Assembly: GCF_014655955.1 (NCBI RefSeq)
Contig: NZ_BNBO01000024.1
Coordinates: forward strand, 70,730-123,425
Direction: 5' to 3'
Source: Kitasatospora indigofera
GTDB taxonomy: Bacteria > Actinomycetota > Actinomycetes > Streptomycetales > Streptomycetaceae
DNA length: 52,696 bases
The stretch's first letter is position 1; each line of letters starts with the position of its first letter. The position numbers were made by a program, and so were the translations under genes. Below, one piece after another: positions 1 to 8,355 of the stretch. A model generated the notes under the pieces. The model worked only from the letters and a program-made list of their open reading frames with translations. It was not told where the DNA came from and did not search any database.

Positions 1-26
1 AATCCCAGTATCGCGCACAGTTCAGC

Positions 27-60
27 CGAAGGCCGTGGTCCGTGAGGATCACGGCCTTCG
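27..60. terminator. Intrinsic terminator-like hairpin
   Basis: Perfect 11-bp inverted repeat (CGAAGGCCGTG / CACGGCCTTCG) around a 12-nt loop. It probably ends a gene lying left of the window. There is no T tract, as is usual for such GC-rich genomes. Confidence 0.6.
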
Positions 61-169
61 TCGTGTTCCGGCGGCCACGGGCCGCGCCGGGAGCTGGCCC
101 GGTCCCGCGTGCTGGTCGGCGGACGGCCCGGGCGGAGGGCCGGGTCAGGGGTGCCCCGGACATGGGAGA

Positions 170-207
170 GCCGCGTACGGGTGCCCTCACCGGCATCCGT
201 ACGCGGC
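170..207 (-). terminator. Long hairpin downstream of the small membrane protein gene
   Basis: GCCGCGTACGG pairs with CCGTACGCGGC, and the helix continues inward as GTGCC/GGCAT around a 6-nt loop (16 bp with one G-U pair). It lies about 100 bases beyond the stop of the minus-strand gene ending at 309, so it is probably that gene's terminator. Confidence 0.6.
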
Positions 208-308
208 AACTCCGTCTGCCGAGGCGCTCAGCGCCCCGCTCCCCGCCCGTCCGCGTGTCACCGCGGGCGCGGCGCCTCGGCCGGCACCGACTCCCCGTCC
301 CCAGGGGA

Positions 309-500
309 TCAGTGCCCGATCAGGTCGGCGACGGCCTGGGCCTGGGTCGCCATCTGCTCCCAGCCGCCGAACAGCATGACCAGCAGCACCGCGCAGGGCA
401 GCGCCATCGCCAGGGCCACCGCCGGGTGCCTGGTCTGGGCGCCCGGGCGCCGGGCCGCAGCGGGCCGGCGGCGGGTTGGTCCGGTGACCTGCGGTGCCAT
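309..500 (-). CDS. Small single-pass membrane protein, unknown function
   Basis: 63-residue protein. The N-terminal third is Arg/Pro-rich and basic. It is followed by one hydrophobic segment at about residues 28-48 (AVALAMALPCAVLLVMLF) and a short Gln/Ala-rich tail, so the basic end should stay cytoplasmic. The ATG is preceded by AGGAG with an 8-base spacer, which makes a real gene likely despite the size. I do not recognise a family. It stands alone on the minus strand, diverging from the kinase gene at 1146, and no function can be assigned from context. Confidence 0.6.
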   Translation of the reverse strand: MAPQVTGPTRRRPAAARRPGAQTRHPAVALAMALPCAVLLVMLFGGWEQMATQAQAVADLIGH

Positions 501-564
501 CTGCCCTGCTCCTACCCGTTCCGGTGGTCGGTGGTGTGCTGTGCCGGCCGGGACCGGCCTGCCG

Positions 565-612
565 TCGGTGCTGGTCGCGCTGTCGGTGCTGGTCGGTCCT
601 CGGTGCTGGTCG
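565..612. repeat. Triple direct repeat of TCGGTGCTGGTCG
   Basis: Three perfect 13-base copies start at 565, 583 and 600, spaced 18 and 17 bases. They lie upstream of the small membrane protein gene (minus strand), in non-coding DNA. Confidence 0.7.
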
Positions 613-1145
613 TGCTGGTCCTGCCGTTCGTCCGGCCCGCAGCGCTCGCACCGGGTGCTCGCGGTGCCGCACGCGGGCCGCGGGTGCGGCCCGCGGCTGG
701 CGCGGTGGACGGTCTACCTCGGGGGACGAGCCTCCCGCCCACCGCTAAAGGCAACGCTATGGCGCAGGGGGGTGGGCGCGCGTCATGCCCGCGTACGGTT
801 CGCCGGGCATCCCGGAGGATGACGACCGGCGCGGCGGCCTACTACCGAAGGCGGAGATGACGGGGATCACACCCCCGAGGGAACCCTGAGAACGACCCCG
901 AGGGAGCGCGCGGGGAGCCCCTGGAGCGGCCGCCCGGCGGTGCCCGGGCGATCATCGCGGAGCAGCTCCCGCAGCTGGTCAGCGCGGGTGCCGCGGCCGC
1001 GAACGGGGGAAGATCCGACAATCCCACGGGCCGTTGGGGTGTTGCGTATCAGCACACCGCAGCGGGCAGTCCGTAAGCTGTGCCGGACAGGATCTGACGA
1101 TGCCCCAACCGACGGGGTCTCACCCACGGGCTGACGGGAACGAAG
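613..1145. other. Intergenic region upstream of the kinase gene
   Basis: No convincing gene. Short reading frames exist on both strands (for example plus 940-1134 and minus 842-1027), but they are Arg/Ser-rich and have no ribosome-binding site or recognisable family. The stretch presumably carries divergent promoters for the genes at 500 (minus) and 1146 (plus). I could not identify a clear -35/-10 pair. Confidence 0.4.
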
Positions 1146-3029
1146 ATGGCGATGATGCGGCTGAGGCGTGAGGACCCCCGCATCGTCGGACCGTACCGCC
1201 TGCACCGGCGGCTGGGGGCCGGCGGCATGGGCGTGGTGTTCCTCGGCTCCGACCGCCGGGGGCAGCGGGTCGCGCTCAAGCTGATCCGCGCCGAGCTGGC
1301 GGAGGACGCCGAGTTCCGGACCCGCTTCGCGCGCGAGATCGCGGCGGCCTCCCGGATCCGGGGCGGCTGCACGGCGCGGGTGATGGGCTCGGACATCGAG
1401 GCGGACCGGCCCTGGCTGGCCACCGCGTACGTCCCCGGGCCCTCGCTCTACAAGCGGGTCGGCGACGAGGGACCGCTCGGCTGGCCGGAGGCGGCCCGGA
1501 TCGGCGCCGCGCTGGCGGACGGGCTGGTCAAGGTGCACGAGGCCGGGGTGGTGCACCGCGACCTCAAGCCCTCCAACATCCTGCTGTCCCCCAAGGGCCC
1601 GCGCATCATCGACTTCGGGATCGCCTGGTCGCGCGGCGCCAGCACGCTCACCCACGTCGGCACCGCGGTCGGCTCGCCCGGCTTCCTGGCGCCCGAGCAG
1701 GTGCGCGGGGCGGCGGTCACCCCCGCCACCGACGTCTTCGCCTTCGGTGCGACCCTCGCCTACGCGCTCACCGGGGACTCCCCGTTCGGCTCCGGCGCCT
1801 CCTCCGAGGTGATGCTCTACCGGGTGGTGCACGAGGAGCCCGACCTGTCGGCCGTGCCGCCGCAACTGGCGCCGCTGGTCAAGGCCTGCCTGGCCAAGGA
1901 GCCGACCGAGCGGCCCGGCGCCGCCGCGCTGCACGAGCGGCTCAGCGAGCTGGCCGCGCGGGGGGCCGCCGCGACCGGCGGCGGACGCACGGCGCCGGCC
2001 CGCCCGGCCGCTCCCGTACCGCCGGCCGTACCGGCCCCCGGGCGGGCCCCCGGACCGGCCGTCGGGGCCCGGGTGCGGGCCGGTGCGGAGCGCCCCGCGC
2101 CCGGCCGGCGGCCCTACGGCCAGCCGGACACCTCGCCGCTGCCCCGCGCCGACGCCGTGCAGCGCACCCGGCCGCTGAGGCCGCGCCAGCAGACCCCGCC
2201 GCCCGGCCGTGCCGGCGCCCCGCGGGACCGCCAGCACACGCCCGCACCCGGCCGCCCGAGCGGCTCCCGGCGGCGGCTGCTGCGGCAGCGGGTGATCGTC
2301 TTCGTCACGGTGACCGTGGGGGTGGCCCTGGCCATCGCCGCGGCCCAGGGCTGCGAGAACCGCGCGGACCAGAGCCTCGGCCGGCCCGGCGCGGTGCCGG
2401 CCGCGGCCTCCGCCCCGGCCGCCCCGGCCGGGCTCTCGGTGGACGTGGCGGCCACCCAGCCGGCCGGCGGCACGCCGTCGCCCGCCGCACCGACGCCCGC
2501 GGTCGCGCAGCCGCCCGCCGCGCAGTCCACGGCGGCCCTCGCCGCCGCGGCGCGCGGCAACCCGCCGGGCCCCGACGCCGGGCTCGGCCCGGCCGTCGGC
2601 GCGCTGCCCGCGGTGGACTGGCCCAACCGCAGCTTCCCCGACCCCGCGGGCGGCAGCGGCATCCGGCTGCGCGACGGCCGCTCGGCCGGCGACGGCCCGC
2701 AGGTGGCGCTCAGCGCCGTGCTGCCGGCCCAGTACCGGGGCGCGGCGGCGGCGCTGGTGGTGCTGCGGCGGGCCGAGGGGTCGGTGCCGGTCGACCTGGT
2801 GCAGCTCTTCGGCTTCAGCGGCGGCGCGCCCGTGGCGCTGGCCGCCCGCTCCTCCGCCGCGAACCCGCAGGCGGTGGCGAGCTGGCGGATCGACAGCGGC
2901 TCGCTGGTGCGCGAGGAGCGGGTCTCGCAGACCGGCGCGGTCTCGTCCACCCGCTACACCGTGCGCGGCGACGGCACCTGGGAGGAGTCCTGGCCGGGCG
3001 CCGGAGTCTCCGGCGGCACGGGCGGCTGA
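1146..3029 (+). CDS. Membrane eukaryotic-like Ser/Thr protein kinase with Ala/Pro-rich extracytoplasmic part
   Basis: 627 residues. The N-terminal Hanks-type kinase domain (about 15-275) has all key motifs: glycine loop GAGGMG (24-29), Lys45 in VALK, HRDLKPSN (137-144) with Asp139, DFG (156-158) and APEQ (182-185), so it should be active. A Pro/Ala/Arg-rich juxtamembrane linker (about 275-378) follows, then one transmembrane segment (about 382-402). The outer region is Ala/Pro-rich and ends in a roughly 130-residue globular-looking tail with no PASTA repeats. Such kinases phosphorylate cytoplasmic targets in response to an external signal. The ligand is unknown. ATG at 1146 is used; ATG at 1152 is a near alternative. 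It converges on the methylase at 3103. Confidence 0.88.
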   Translation: MAMMRLRREDPRIVGPYRLHRRLGAGGMGVVFLGSDRRGQRVALKLIRAELAEDAEFRTRFAREIAAASRIRGGCTARVMGSDIEADRPWLATAYVPGPSLYKRVGDEGPLGWPEAARIGAALADGLVKVHEAGVVHRDLKPSNILLSPKGPRIIDFGIAWSRGASTLTHVGTAVGSPGFLAPEQVRGAAVTPATDVFAFGATLAYALTGDSPFGSGASSEVMLYRVVHEEPDLSAVPPQLAPLVKACLAKEPTERPGAAALHERLSELAARGAAATGGGRTAPARPAAPVPPAVPAPGRAPGPAVGARVRAGAERPAPGRRPYGQPDTSPLPRADAVQRTRPLRPRQQTPPPGRAGAPRDRQHTPAPGRPSGSRRRLLRQRVIVFVTVTVGVALAIAAAQGCENRADQSLGRPGAVPAAASAPAAPAGLSVDVAATQPAGGTPSPAAPTPAVAQPPAAQSTAALAAAARGNPPGPDAGLGPAVGALPAVDWPNRSFPDPAGGSGIRLRDGRSAGDGPQVALSAVLPAQYRGAAAALVVLRRAEGSVPVDLVQLFGFSGGAPVALAARSSAANPQAVASWRIDSGSLVREERVSQTGAVSSTRYTVRGDGTWEESWPGAGVSGGTGG

Positions 3030-3102
3030 GCCCCCGTACCGGCCCCGGCCCGGCCGCGCCGGGCCGCCGCGCCCGGAGGCACGGAGCGGAGGGCCCGCGC
3101 GG

Positions 3103-3909
3103 TCAGCCCGCCGTGACGGTGTAGAAGGCGACCGCCGCCGCAGCACCGACGTTCAGCGAGTCGATGCCGTGCGCCATCGGGATCCGCACCTGGTGGTCGG
3201 CCGCCTCCAGGGCCCGGCGGGTCAGGCCGTCGCCCTCGGCACCGAGCATCAGGGCGGCCTTGGGCAGCCGGCGCGGCGCGGCGTCCGCCAGCGAGACCGC
3301 CGACTCGGCCGGGGTGAGCGCGAGCAGCTGGAACCCCGCCTGCCGGACGGCGTCCAGGGCGGCCGGCCACGGTTCGAGCCGGGCGTACGGGACGGCGAAC
3401 ACGGCGCCCATCGAGACCTTGACGGCCCGCCGGTAGAGCGGGTCGGCGCAGTCCGGCGAGAGCAGCACGGCGTCCATCCCCAGGGCCGCGGCGCTGCGGA
3501 AGATCGCGCCGAGGTTGGTGTGGTCGACCAGGCCCTCCAGCACGGCGACCCGGCGGGCGCCGGCCAGCACCTCGGCGGCGGACGGCAGCGGCTTGCGCTC
3601 CATCGAGGCGAGCGCGCCGCGGTGCACGTGGTAGCCGGTGACCTGCTCGGCGAGGCCGGCCTCGACCACGTGCACGGGGGCCTCGGTGCCGGCGATCAGG
3701 TCGCCCATCACCTCCAGCCACTTCGGGGTCAGCAGCATCGACCGCATCCGGTAGCCGGCCGCCAGCGCGCGGCGGATGACCTTCTCGCCCTCGGCGATGA
3801 ACAGGCCCTCGGCGGGTTCGCGGCGGCGGCGCAGCTCGACGTCGGTCAGACCTGTGTAGTCGGCGAGGCGCGGGTCGGCGGGGTCGGTGATGGTGCTGGG
3901 TTCGGACAC
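3103..3909 (-). CDS. TrmH/SpoU-family RNA 2'-O-methyltransferase
   Basis: 268 residues from a GTG start at 3909 (reading VSEPSTITDP). The frame stays open further upstream, but that part overlaps the leader of the divergent sensor gene and has no family similarity. The three SpoU motifs are present: NLGAIFRSAAALG (motif 1), ALMLGAEGDGL (motif 2) and VRIPMAHGIDSLNVGAAAAV (motif 3, SAM-binding knot). An N-terminal L30e-like RNA-binding part (EPAEGLFIAEGEKVIRRAL) precedes them. It transfers a methyl from SAM to a ribose in rRNA or tRNA; the target base cannot be told. A second SpoU protein lies at 43811. Confidence 0.88.
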   Translation of the reverse strand: MSEPSTITDPADPRLADYTGLTDVELRRRREPAEGLFIAEGEKVIRRALAAGYRMRSMLLTPKWLEVMGDLIAGTEAPVHVVEAGLAEQVTGYHVHRGALASMERKPLPSAAEVLAGARRVAVLEGLVDHTNLGAIFRSAAALGMDAVLLSPDCADPLYRRAVKVSMGAVFAVPYARLEPWPAALDAVRQAGFQLLALTPAESAVSLADAAPRRLPKAALMLGAEGDGLTRRALEAADHQVRIPMAHGIDSLNVGAAAAVAFYTVTAG

Positions 3910-4138
3910 CCTGCGATCTTGCCCGGTCGCGGTGGCGAAGGCCAAACGGGCGCCCGGCCGGGGTGCGGCGGGCGGGCGGGCGGCTCCGGCGGGCACGCGC
4001 GGTGACCGGGCGGCGGGCCGCCGGGCCGTCCACCAAGGGGCCCGGGGCGCCTGTGCACAGGGCGTCACCGGTGAATGCGCGGTCCGGCGCGCCGCGGCTC
4101 CCTTGGCCTGCTCGCCGAAGGCAGTGTAGACATGGCGT

Positions 4139-6913
4139 ATGGCCCGAATTCCGGGCCGGTCCGGGGTGCGCCCGGCCGCTGGCTCGGCCGGCGGCAACCC
4201 GTCGGGCCGGCCTGAGCAGCCCCGCGCGTCGCGCGATTCCTCGGGACGCCCGGGCGGAACGGGTCCGGTCCGGGCGACCAGGCGCTGGATCCGGTCGGCC
4301 CCGTCCCGGCTCAGCGTGGCCGGCCAGGTGTTCGCCCTCCAGGTGGTGGTGGTGCTGCTGCTGGTGGCGGCGGCCGTGGTGGCGCTGGTGGTGCAGTCCA
4401 ACCGGGACAGCGTCGAGGAGGCCAAGAACCGCTCGGTGGCCGTCGCGCAGACCTTCGCGAACTCGCCGGGCATCGTCGCCGCGCTGCAGAGCCCGGACCC
4501 GACCGCCGTCCTCCAGCCGAAGGCGCAGTCCGTCCGGATCCAGACCGGGGTGGACTTCGTCGTGGTGCTGAACACCGACGGCATCCGCTACACCCACCCG
4601 CTGCAGGACCGGATCGGCAAGAAGTTCGTCGGCAACATCGAGCCGGCGCTGGGCGGCGGGGTGGTGGTCGAGCAGATCACCGGCACGATCGGCCCGCTGG
4701 TGCAGGCGATCGTCCCGGTGCGGGCGCCCAGCGGTCAGGTGGTCGGCCTGGTGTCGGCCGGCATCACGATCGACCGGGTGGTCAGCGCCTCGGACCGGCA
4801 GCTGCCGATCGTCCTCGGTGCCGCCGCGGGCACCCTGCTGCTGGCCACCGGGGGGACGGCGCTGGTCAGCCGGCGGCTGCGGCGGCAGACGCACGGCCTG
4901 GACCCGGGCGAGATGACCCGGATGTACGAGCACCACGACGCGGTGCTGCACGCCGTCCGGGAGGGCGTGCTGATCTTCAGCGGCAGCGGGCGGCTGGTGC
5001 TGGCCAACGACGAGGCCCGCCGGCTGCTCGGCCTGCCGCCGGACGCGGAGGGGCGGCCGGTCGGCGAGATCGGCCTGGACCCGGCGATGGCCGCCCTGTT
5101 CGCCTCGGGCCGGATGGTGACGGACGACGTGGTGCCGGCCGGCGAGCGGCTGATCGCGGTCAACATCCGGCCGACCGACCGCGACGGCGGACCGCCCGGC
5201 AGCGTGGCGACCCTGCGCGACTCGACCGAGCTGCTCGGCCTGGCCGGACGGGCGGACGTGGCCCGGCGCCGGCTTCGGCTGCTCTACGACGCCGGGGTCA
5301 CCGTGGGCACCACGCTGGACGTCACCCGGACCGCCGAGGAGCTGGCCCGGGTGATGGTCCCCCGGTTCGCCGACTTCGTCAGCGTCGACCTGGCGGAGCA
5401 GGTGCTGGAGGGCGACGAGCCGCCGGCCGGCATCAGCCGGATGCGCCGGGCCGCGCTCGGCGCGGTGAACGCGGACGCGCCGTTCAAGCCGGTGGGCGCG
5501 CTGTTCGACGTGGTGCCGGACACCCCGCTGGCCGCCAGCCTCAGCGGCGGGCTGGCGGTGCTGGAGCCCGACCTGGCCGGGGCCGACCACTGGCGGACGC
5601 AGGACCCGGAGGGGGCCGCCCGGATCGTCGAGTACGGGGTGCGCTCGCTGATCAGGGTGCCGCTGCGGGCCCGGGGCGTGCTGCTCGGCGTGGTGCGGTT
5701 CTGGCGCCTGGAGCAGACCGAGGCCTTCGAGGGGGACGACCTCTCGCTGGCCGAGGAGCTGGTCGCGCACGCCGCCGTCTGTGTCGACAACGCCCGGCGG
5801 TACACCCGGGAGCACGCGATGGCCGTCACCCTGCAGCACAGCCTGCTCCCCCGCTCGCTGCCGCCGCAGAACGCGCTGGAGGTGGCGCACCGCTACCTGC
5901 CCGCCCAGGCGGGGGTCGGCGGGGACTGGTTCGACGTGATCCCGCTGGCCGGCACCCGGGTCGCGCTGGTGGTCGGCGACGTGGTCGGGCACGGCCTGCA
6001 CGCGGCCGCGACGATGGGGCGGCTGCGGACCGCGATCCACAACTTCTCGGCGCTGGAGCTGCCGCCCGACGAACTGCTCGGACACCTGGACGAGCTGGTC
6101 AACCGGATCGACCAGGACGAGGCGGCCAACCTCGGCGACTCCGCGGTCACCGGCGCGACCTGCCTGTACGCCGTCTACGACCCGGTCTCCCGCCGCTGCA
6201 CGCTGGCCCGGGCCGGCCATCCGCCGCCCGCCGTGGTGCACCCGGACGGCACGGTGGAGTTCCCCACCCTGCCCGCCGGGCCGCCGCTCGGCCTGGCCGG
6301 GATGCCCTTCGAGACGGCCGAGCTGGAGCTGGCCGAGGGCAGCCTGCTGGTGCTGTACACGGACGGGCTGGTCGAGGACCGCACCCGGGACATCGACGTC
6401 GGCCTGGACCTGCTGCGCGCCGCGCTGGCCCACCCGGGCCGCACCCCCGAGGAGACCTGCACGGAGGTGCTGGACGCGATGCTGCCCAGCCACCCCACCG
6501 ACGACATCGCGCTGCTGGTGGCCAGGACCAGGGTGCTCGCCGACGACCACGTAGCCGAGTGGGAGGTGCCCTCGGACCCGGCGGCGGTGTCGGGGGTGCG
6601 GGCCGCCGTCAGCGGGCAACTGGCCGACTGGGGGCTGGAGGAGGCGGCGTTCGTCACCGAGCTGATCCTGAGCGAGCTGATCACCAACGCGATCCGCTAC
6701 GCCACCGGCCCGATCAGGGTCCGGCTGCTCCGCGACCGGTCGCTGATCTGCGAGGTCTCGGACACCAGCAGCACCTCGCCGCACCTGCGGTACGCGGCCA
6801 CCATGGACGAGGGCGGTCGCGGGCTCTTCCTGGTGGCGCAGTTCGCCGAGCGCTGGGGCACCAGGTACACGGGCTCGGGCAAGGTCATCTGGACCGAGCA
6901 GCCGCTGGCGTAG
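4139..6913 (+). CDS. Membrane sensor with PAS, GAF, SpoIIE/PP2C phosphatase and HATPase domains
   Basis: 924 residues. Predicted order: TM1 (about 65-86), extracytoplasmic Cache/PAS-like sensor (about 87-215, with NTDGIRYTHPLQDRIGKKFVGN-type residues as in CitA/DcuS sensors), TM2 (about 221-244), cytoplasmic PAS (about 265-360), GAF (about 377-560), SpoIIE phosphatase (about 565-795; metal-site motifs GGDWFD, GDVVGHG and PTDDIALL intact) and a C-terminal RsbW-like HATPase (ITNAIRYA N-box, DEGGRGLFL). This layout links signal sensing to both anti-sigma-factor kinase and anti-anti-sigma phosphatase functions of partner-switching stress control. No sigma or antagonist gene is adjacent, so partners are unknown. 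ATG at 4139 is assumed; the first ~55 residues are low-complexity and the start is uncertain. Confidence 0.88.
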   Translation: MARIPGRSGVRPAAGSAGGNPSGRPEQPRASRDSSGRPGGTGPVRATRRWIRSAPSRLSVAGQVFALQVVVVLLLVAAAVVALVVQSNRDSVEEAKNRSVAVAQTFANSPGIVAALQSPDPTAVLQPKAQSVRIQTGVDFVVVLNTDGIRYTHPLQDRIGKKFVGNIEPALGGGVVVEQITGTIGPLVQAIVPVRAPSGQVVGLVSAGITIDRVVSASDRQLPIVLGAAAGTLLLATGGTALVSRRLRRQTHGLDPGEMTRMYEHHDAVLHAVREGVLIFSGSGRLVLANDEARRLLGLPPDAEGRPVGEIGLDPAMAALFASGRMVTDDVVPAGERLIAVNIRPTDRDGGPPGSVATLRDSTELLGLAGRADVARRRLRLLYDAGVTVGTTLDVTRTAEELARVMVPRFADFVSVDLAEQVLEGDEPPAGISRMRRAALGAVNADAPFKPVGALFDVVPDTPLAASLSGGLAVLEPDLAGADHWRTQDPEGAARIVEYGVRSLIRVPLRARGVLLGVVRFWRLEQTEAFEGDDLSLAEELVAHAAVCVDNARRYTREHAMAVTLQHSLLPRSLPPQNALEVAHRYLPAQAGVGGDWFDVIPLAGTRVALVVGDVVGHGLHAAATMGRLRTAIHNFSALELPPDELLGHLDELVNRIDQDEAANLGDSAVTGATCLYAVYDPVSRRCTLARAGHPPPAVVHPDGTVEFPTLPAGPPLGLAGMPFETAELELAEGSLLVLYTDGLVEDRTRDIDVGLDLLRAALAHPGRTPEETCTEVLDAMLPSHPTDDIALLVARTRVLADDHVAEWEVPSDPAAVSGVRAAVSGQLADWGLEEAAFVTELILSELITNAIRYATGPIRVRLLRDRSLICEVSDTSSTSPHLRYAATMDEGGRGLFLVAQFAERWGTRYTGSGKVIWTEQPLA

Positions 6914-6966
6914 CGCCCCGCCCGGCGCACGGCGGTGGGGCACCCGCCGGGCGGGACCGGCGCGCG

Positions 6967-6995
6967 CCCCCGGCCCCCGCGTGGGGGGCCGGGGG
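6967..6995. terminator. Bidirectional terminator hairpin between convergent genes
   Basis: CCCCCGGCCCCC pairs with GGGGGCCGGGGG (12 bp) between the sensor gene (plus) and cobA (minus). It can serve both. Confidence 0.7.
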
Positions 6996-7001
6996 GAAGG
7001 C

Positions 7002-8258
7002 TCAGAGCCGGAAGGCGTCCGCGAGGACGCCGACCACCTCGCCGATCACGATCACGGCGGGCGGGCGGACCTGCTCGGCGAGGACGGTCTCGGCGACCGT
7101 GCCGAGGGTGGCGTCGATCCGCCGCTGGCCGGCGGTGGTGCCCTCCTGGACGACCGCGACCGGGGTGTCGGCCGAGCGGCCGGCCCCGATCAGCCGGGCC
7201 GCGATGGCGCCGATCTTGTCCACGGCCATCAGCAGCACCACGGTGCCGGTCATCCCGGCGACGGCGTCCCAGTTGGTCAGCGAGCGCTCGTCCGGGCCGA
7301 CGTGGCCGGAGATGACGGTGAACTCGTGGGTCATCCCGCGGTGGGTGACCGGGATGCCGGCGGCCGCCGGGACACTGATCGAACTGGAGATGCCGGGGAC
7401 GACGGTGACCGGCAGGCCGGCCTCCGCGCAGGCCAGCAGCTCCTCGCCGCCGCGCCCGAAGACGTACGGGTCGCCGCCCTTGAGGCGGACCACGAACTTG
7501 CCGGCCTTGGCGTGCTCGATCAGCGTCCGGTTGATCGCCTCCTGGGCCATGTAGCGGCCGTAGGGGATCTTGGAGGCGTCGATGACCTCGACGTGCGGGG
7601 CCAGCTCGGCGAGCAGCTCGCGGGGGGCGAGGCGGTCGGCGACCACCACGTCCGCGTCGGCCAGCAGCCGGCGGCCGCGCACGGTGATCAGGTCCGGGTC
7701 GCCCGGGCCGCCGCCGACCAGGGCCACCCCGGGGAGGCGCTCGCGGTACTGGCGGGCGGCCAGCGAACCGTCCCGCAGGCCGTCCACGATGGCGTTGCGC
7801 AGGGCGGCCGAGTGGCGGGGGTCCCCGGTGAGGACCGCGACGGTCGCACCGCCGTCGTGGCCGGAGGCCGGGGTCCACGCGGTGGCGGCGGCGGCGTCGT
7901 CGCTGCGGGCGCAGAACACGCGCAGCCGCTCGGCCTCGGCGCTGACCGCGACGTTCACGGCGGGGTCGTCGGTGGCGACCAGCACGTACCAGGTGTCCGC
8001 CAGGTCGCCCGCGGCGTACGGGCGGGCGTGCCAGGTCAGCTCGCCGGCGTCGGCCATCGCCTGCACGGCGGGGGTGGTGGTCGGCGATATCAGCTGGATG
8101 TCCGCACCGGCGGCGATCAGGGCGGGCAGCCGGCGCTGGGCCACCTGGCCGCCGCCGACCACGACCACCCGGCGGCGGTCGAGGAGCAGGCCGACGGGGT
8201 ACGGGGTGCGGCCCTCGGTGCCGGGGTGCGGGTTGGGCGCTGGGGTGGGCGCGGTCAT
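7002..8258 (-). CDS. cobA: Uroporphyrinogen-III C-methyltransferase fused to precorrin-2 dehydrogenase
   Basis: 418 residues. The N-terminal part (about 20-165) is a Rossmann precorrin-2 dehydrogenase/ferrochelatase-like domain (RRVVVVGGGQVAQRR, then SPTTTPAV). The C-terminal part (about 172-418) is a SAM-dependent uroporphyrinogen III methylase (VALVGGGPGDPDLITVRG, VVVADRLAP, FVVRLKGGDPYVFGRGGEE, VVPGISSS, THRG). The fusion resembles CysG and makes precorrin-2, the branch point to sirohaem and cobalamin. It follows cobT on the same strand beyond a strong hairpin, so it may also have its own promoter. The ATG at 8258 sits ahead of PHPGTEGRTPYPVGL, where the family homology begins. It converges with the sensor gene at 6913. 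Confidence 0.92.
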   Translation of the reverse strand: MTAPTPAPNPHPGTEGRTPYPVGLLLDRRRVVVVGGGQVAQRRLPALIAAGADIQLISPTTTPAVQAMADAGELTWHARPYAAGDLADTWYVLVATDDPAVNVAVSAEAERLRVFCARSDDAAAATAWTPASGHDGGATVAVLTGDPRHSAALRNAIVDGLRDGSLAARQYRERLPGVALVGGGPGDPDLITVRGRRLLADADVVVADRLAPRELLAELAPHVEVIDASKIPYGRYMAQEAINRTLIEHAKAGKFVVRLKGGDPYVFGRGGEELLACAEAGLPVTVVPGISSSISVPAAAGIPVTHRGMTHEFTVISGHVGPDERSLTNWDAVAGMTGTVVLLMAVDKIGAIAARLIGAGRSADTPVAVVQEGTTAGQRRIDATLGTVAETVLAEQVRPPAVIVIGEVVGVLADAFRL

Positions 8259-8306
8259 GGGCGGGGCTCCTGGGTGGGAGGGAGGGTTTTCGGGTACGGC
8301 GGCGGG

Positions 8307-8342
8307 CCCCGTACCCGGCGCGCCCTCGGGCCGGGTACGGGG
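8307..8342 (-). terminator. Terminator hairpin between cobT and cobA
   Basis: Perfect 13-bp stem CCCCGTACCCGGC / GCCGGGTACGGGG with a 10-nt loop, starting 13 bases beyond the cobT stop. Confidence 0.7.
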
Positions 8343-8355
8343 GACTGCGTCCGGG

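Noticed and set aside
867..3146. Very long minus-strand open frame opposite the kinase gene
   Set aside because: Shadow of a high-GC gene; no family similarity and Arg/Gly/Pro composition typical of an opposite-strand frame.
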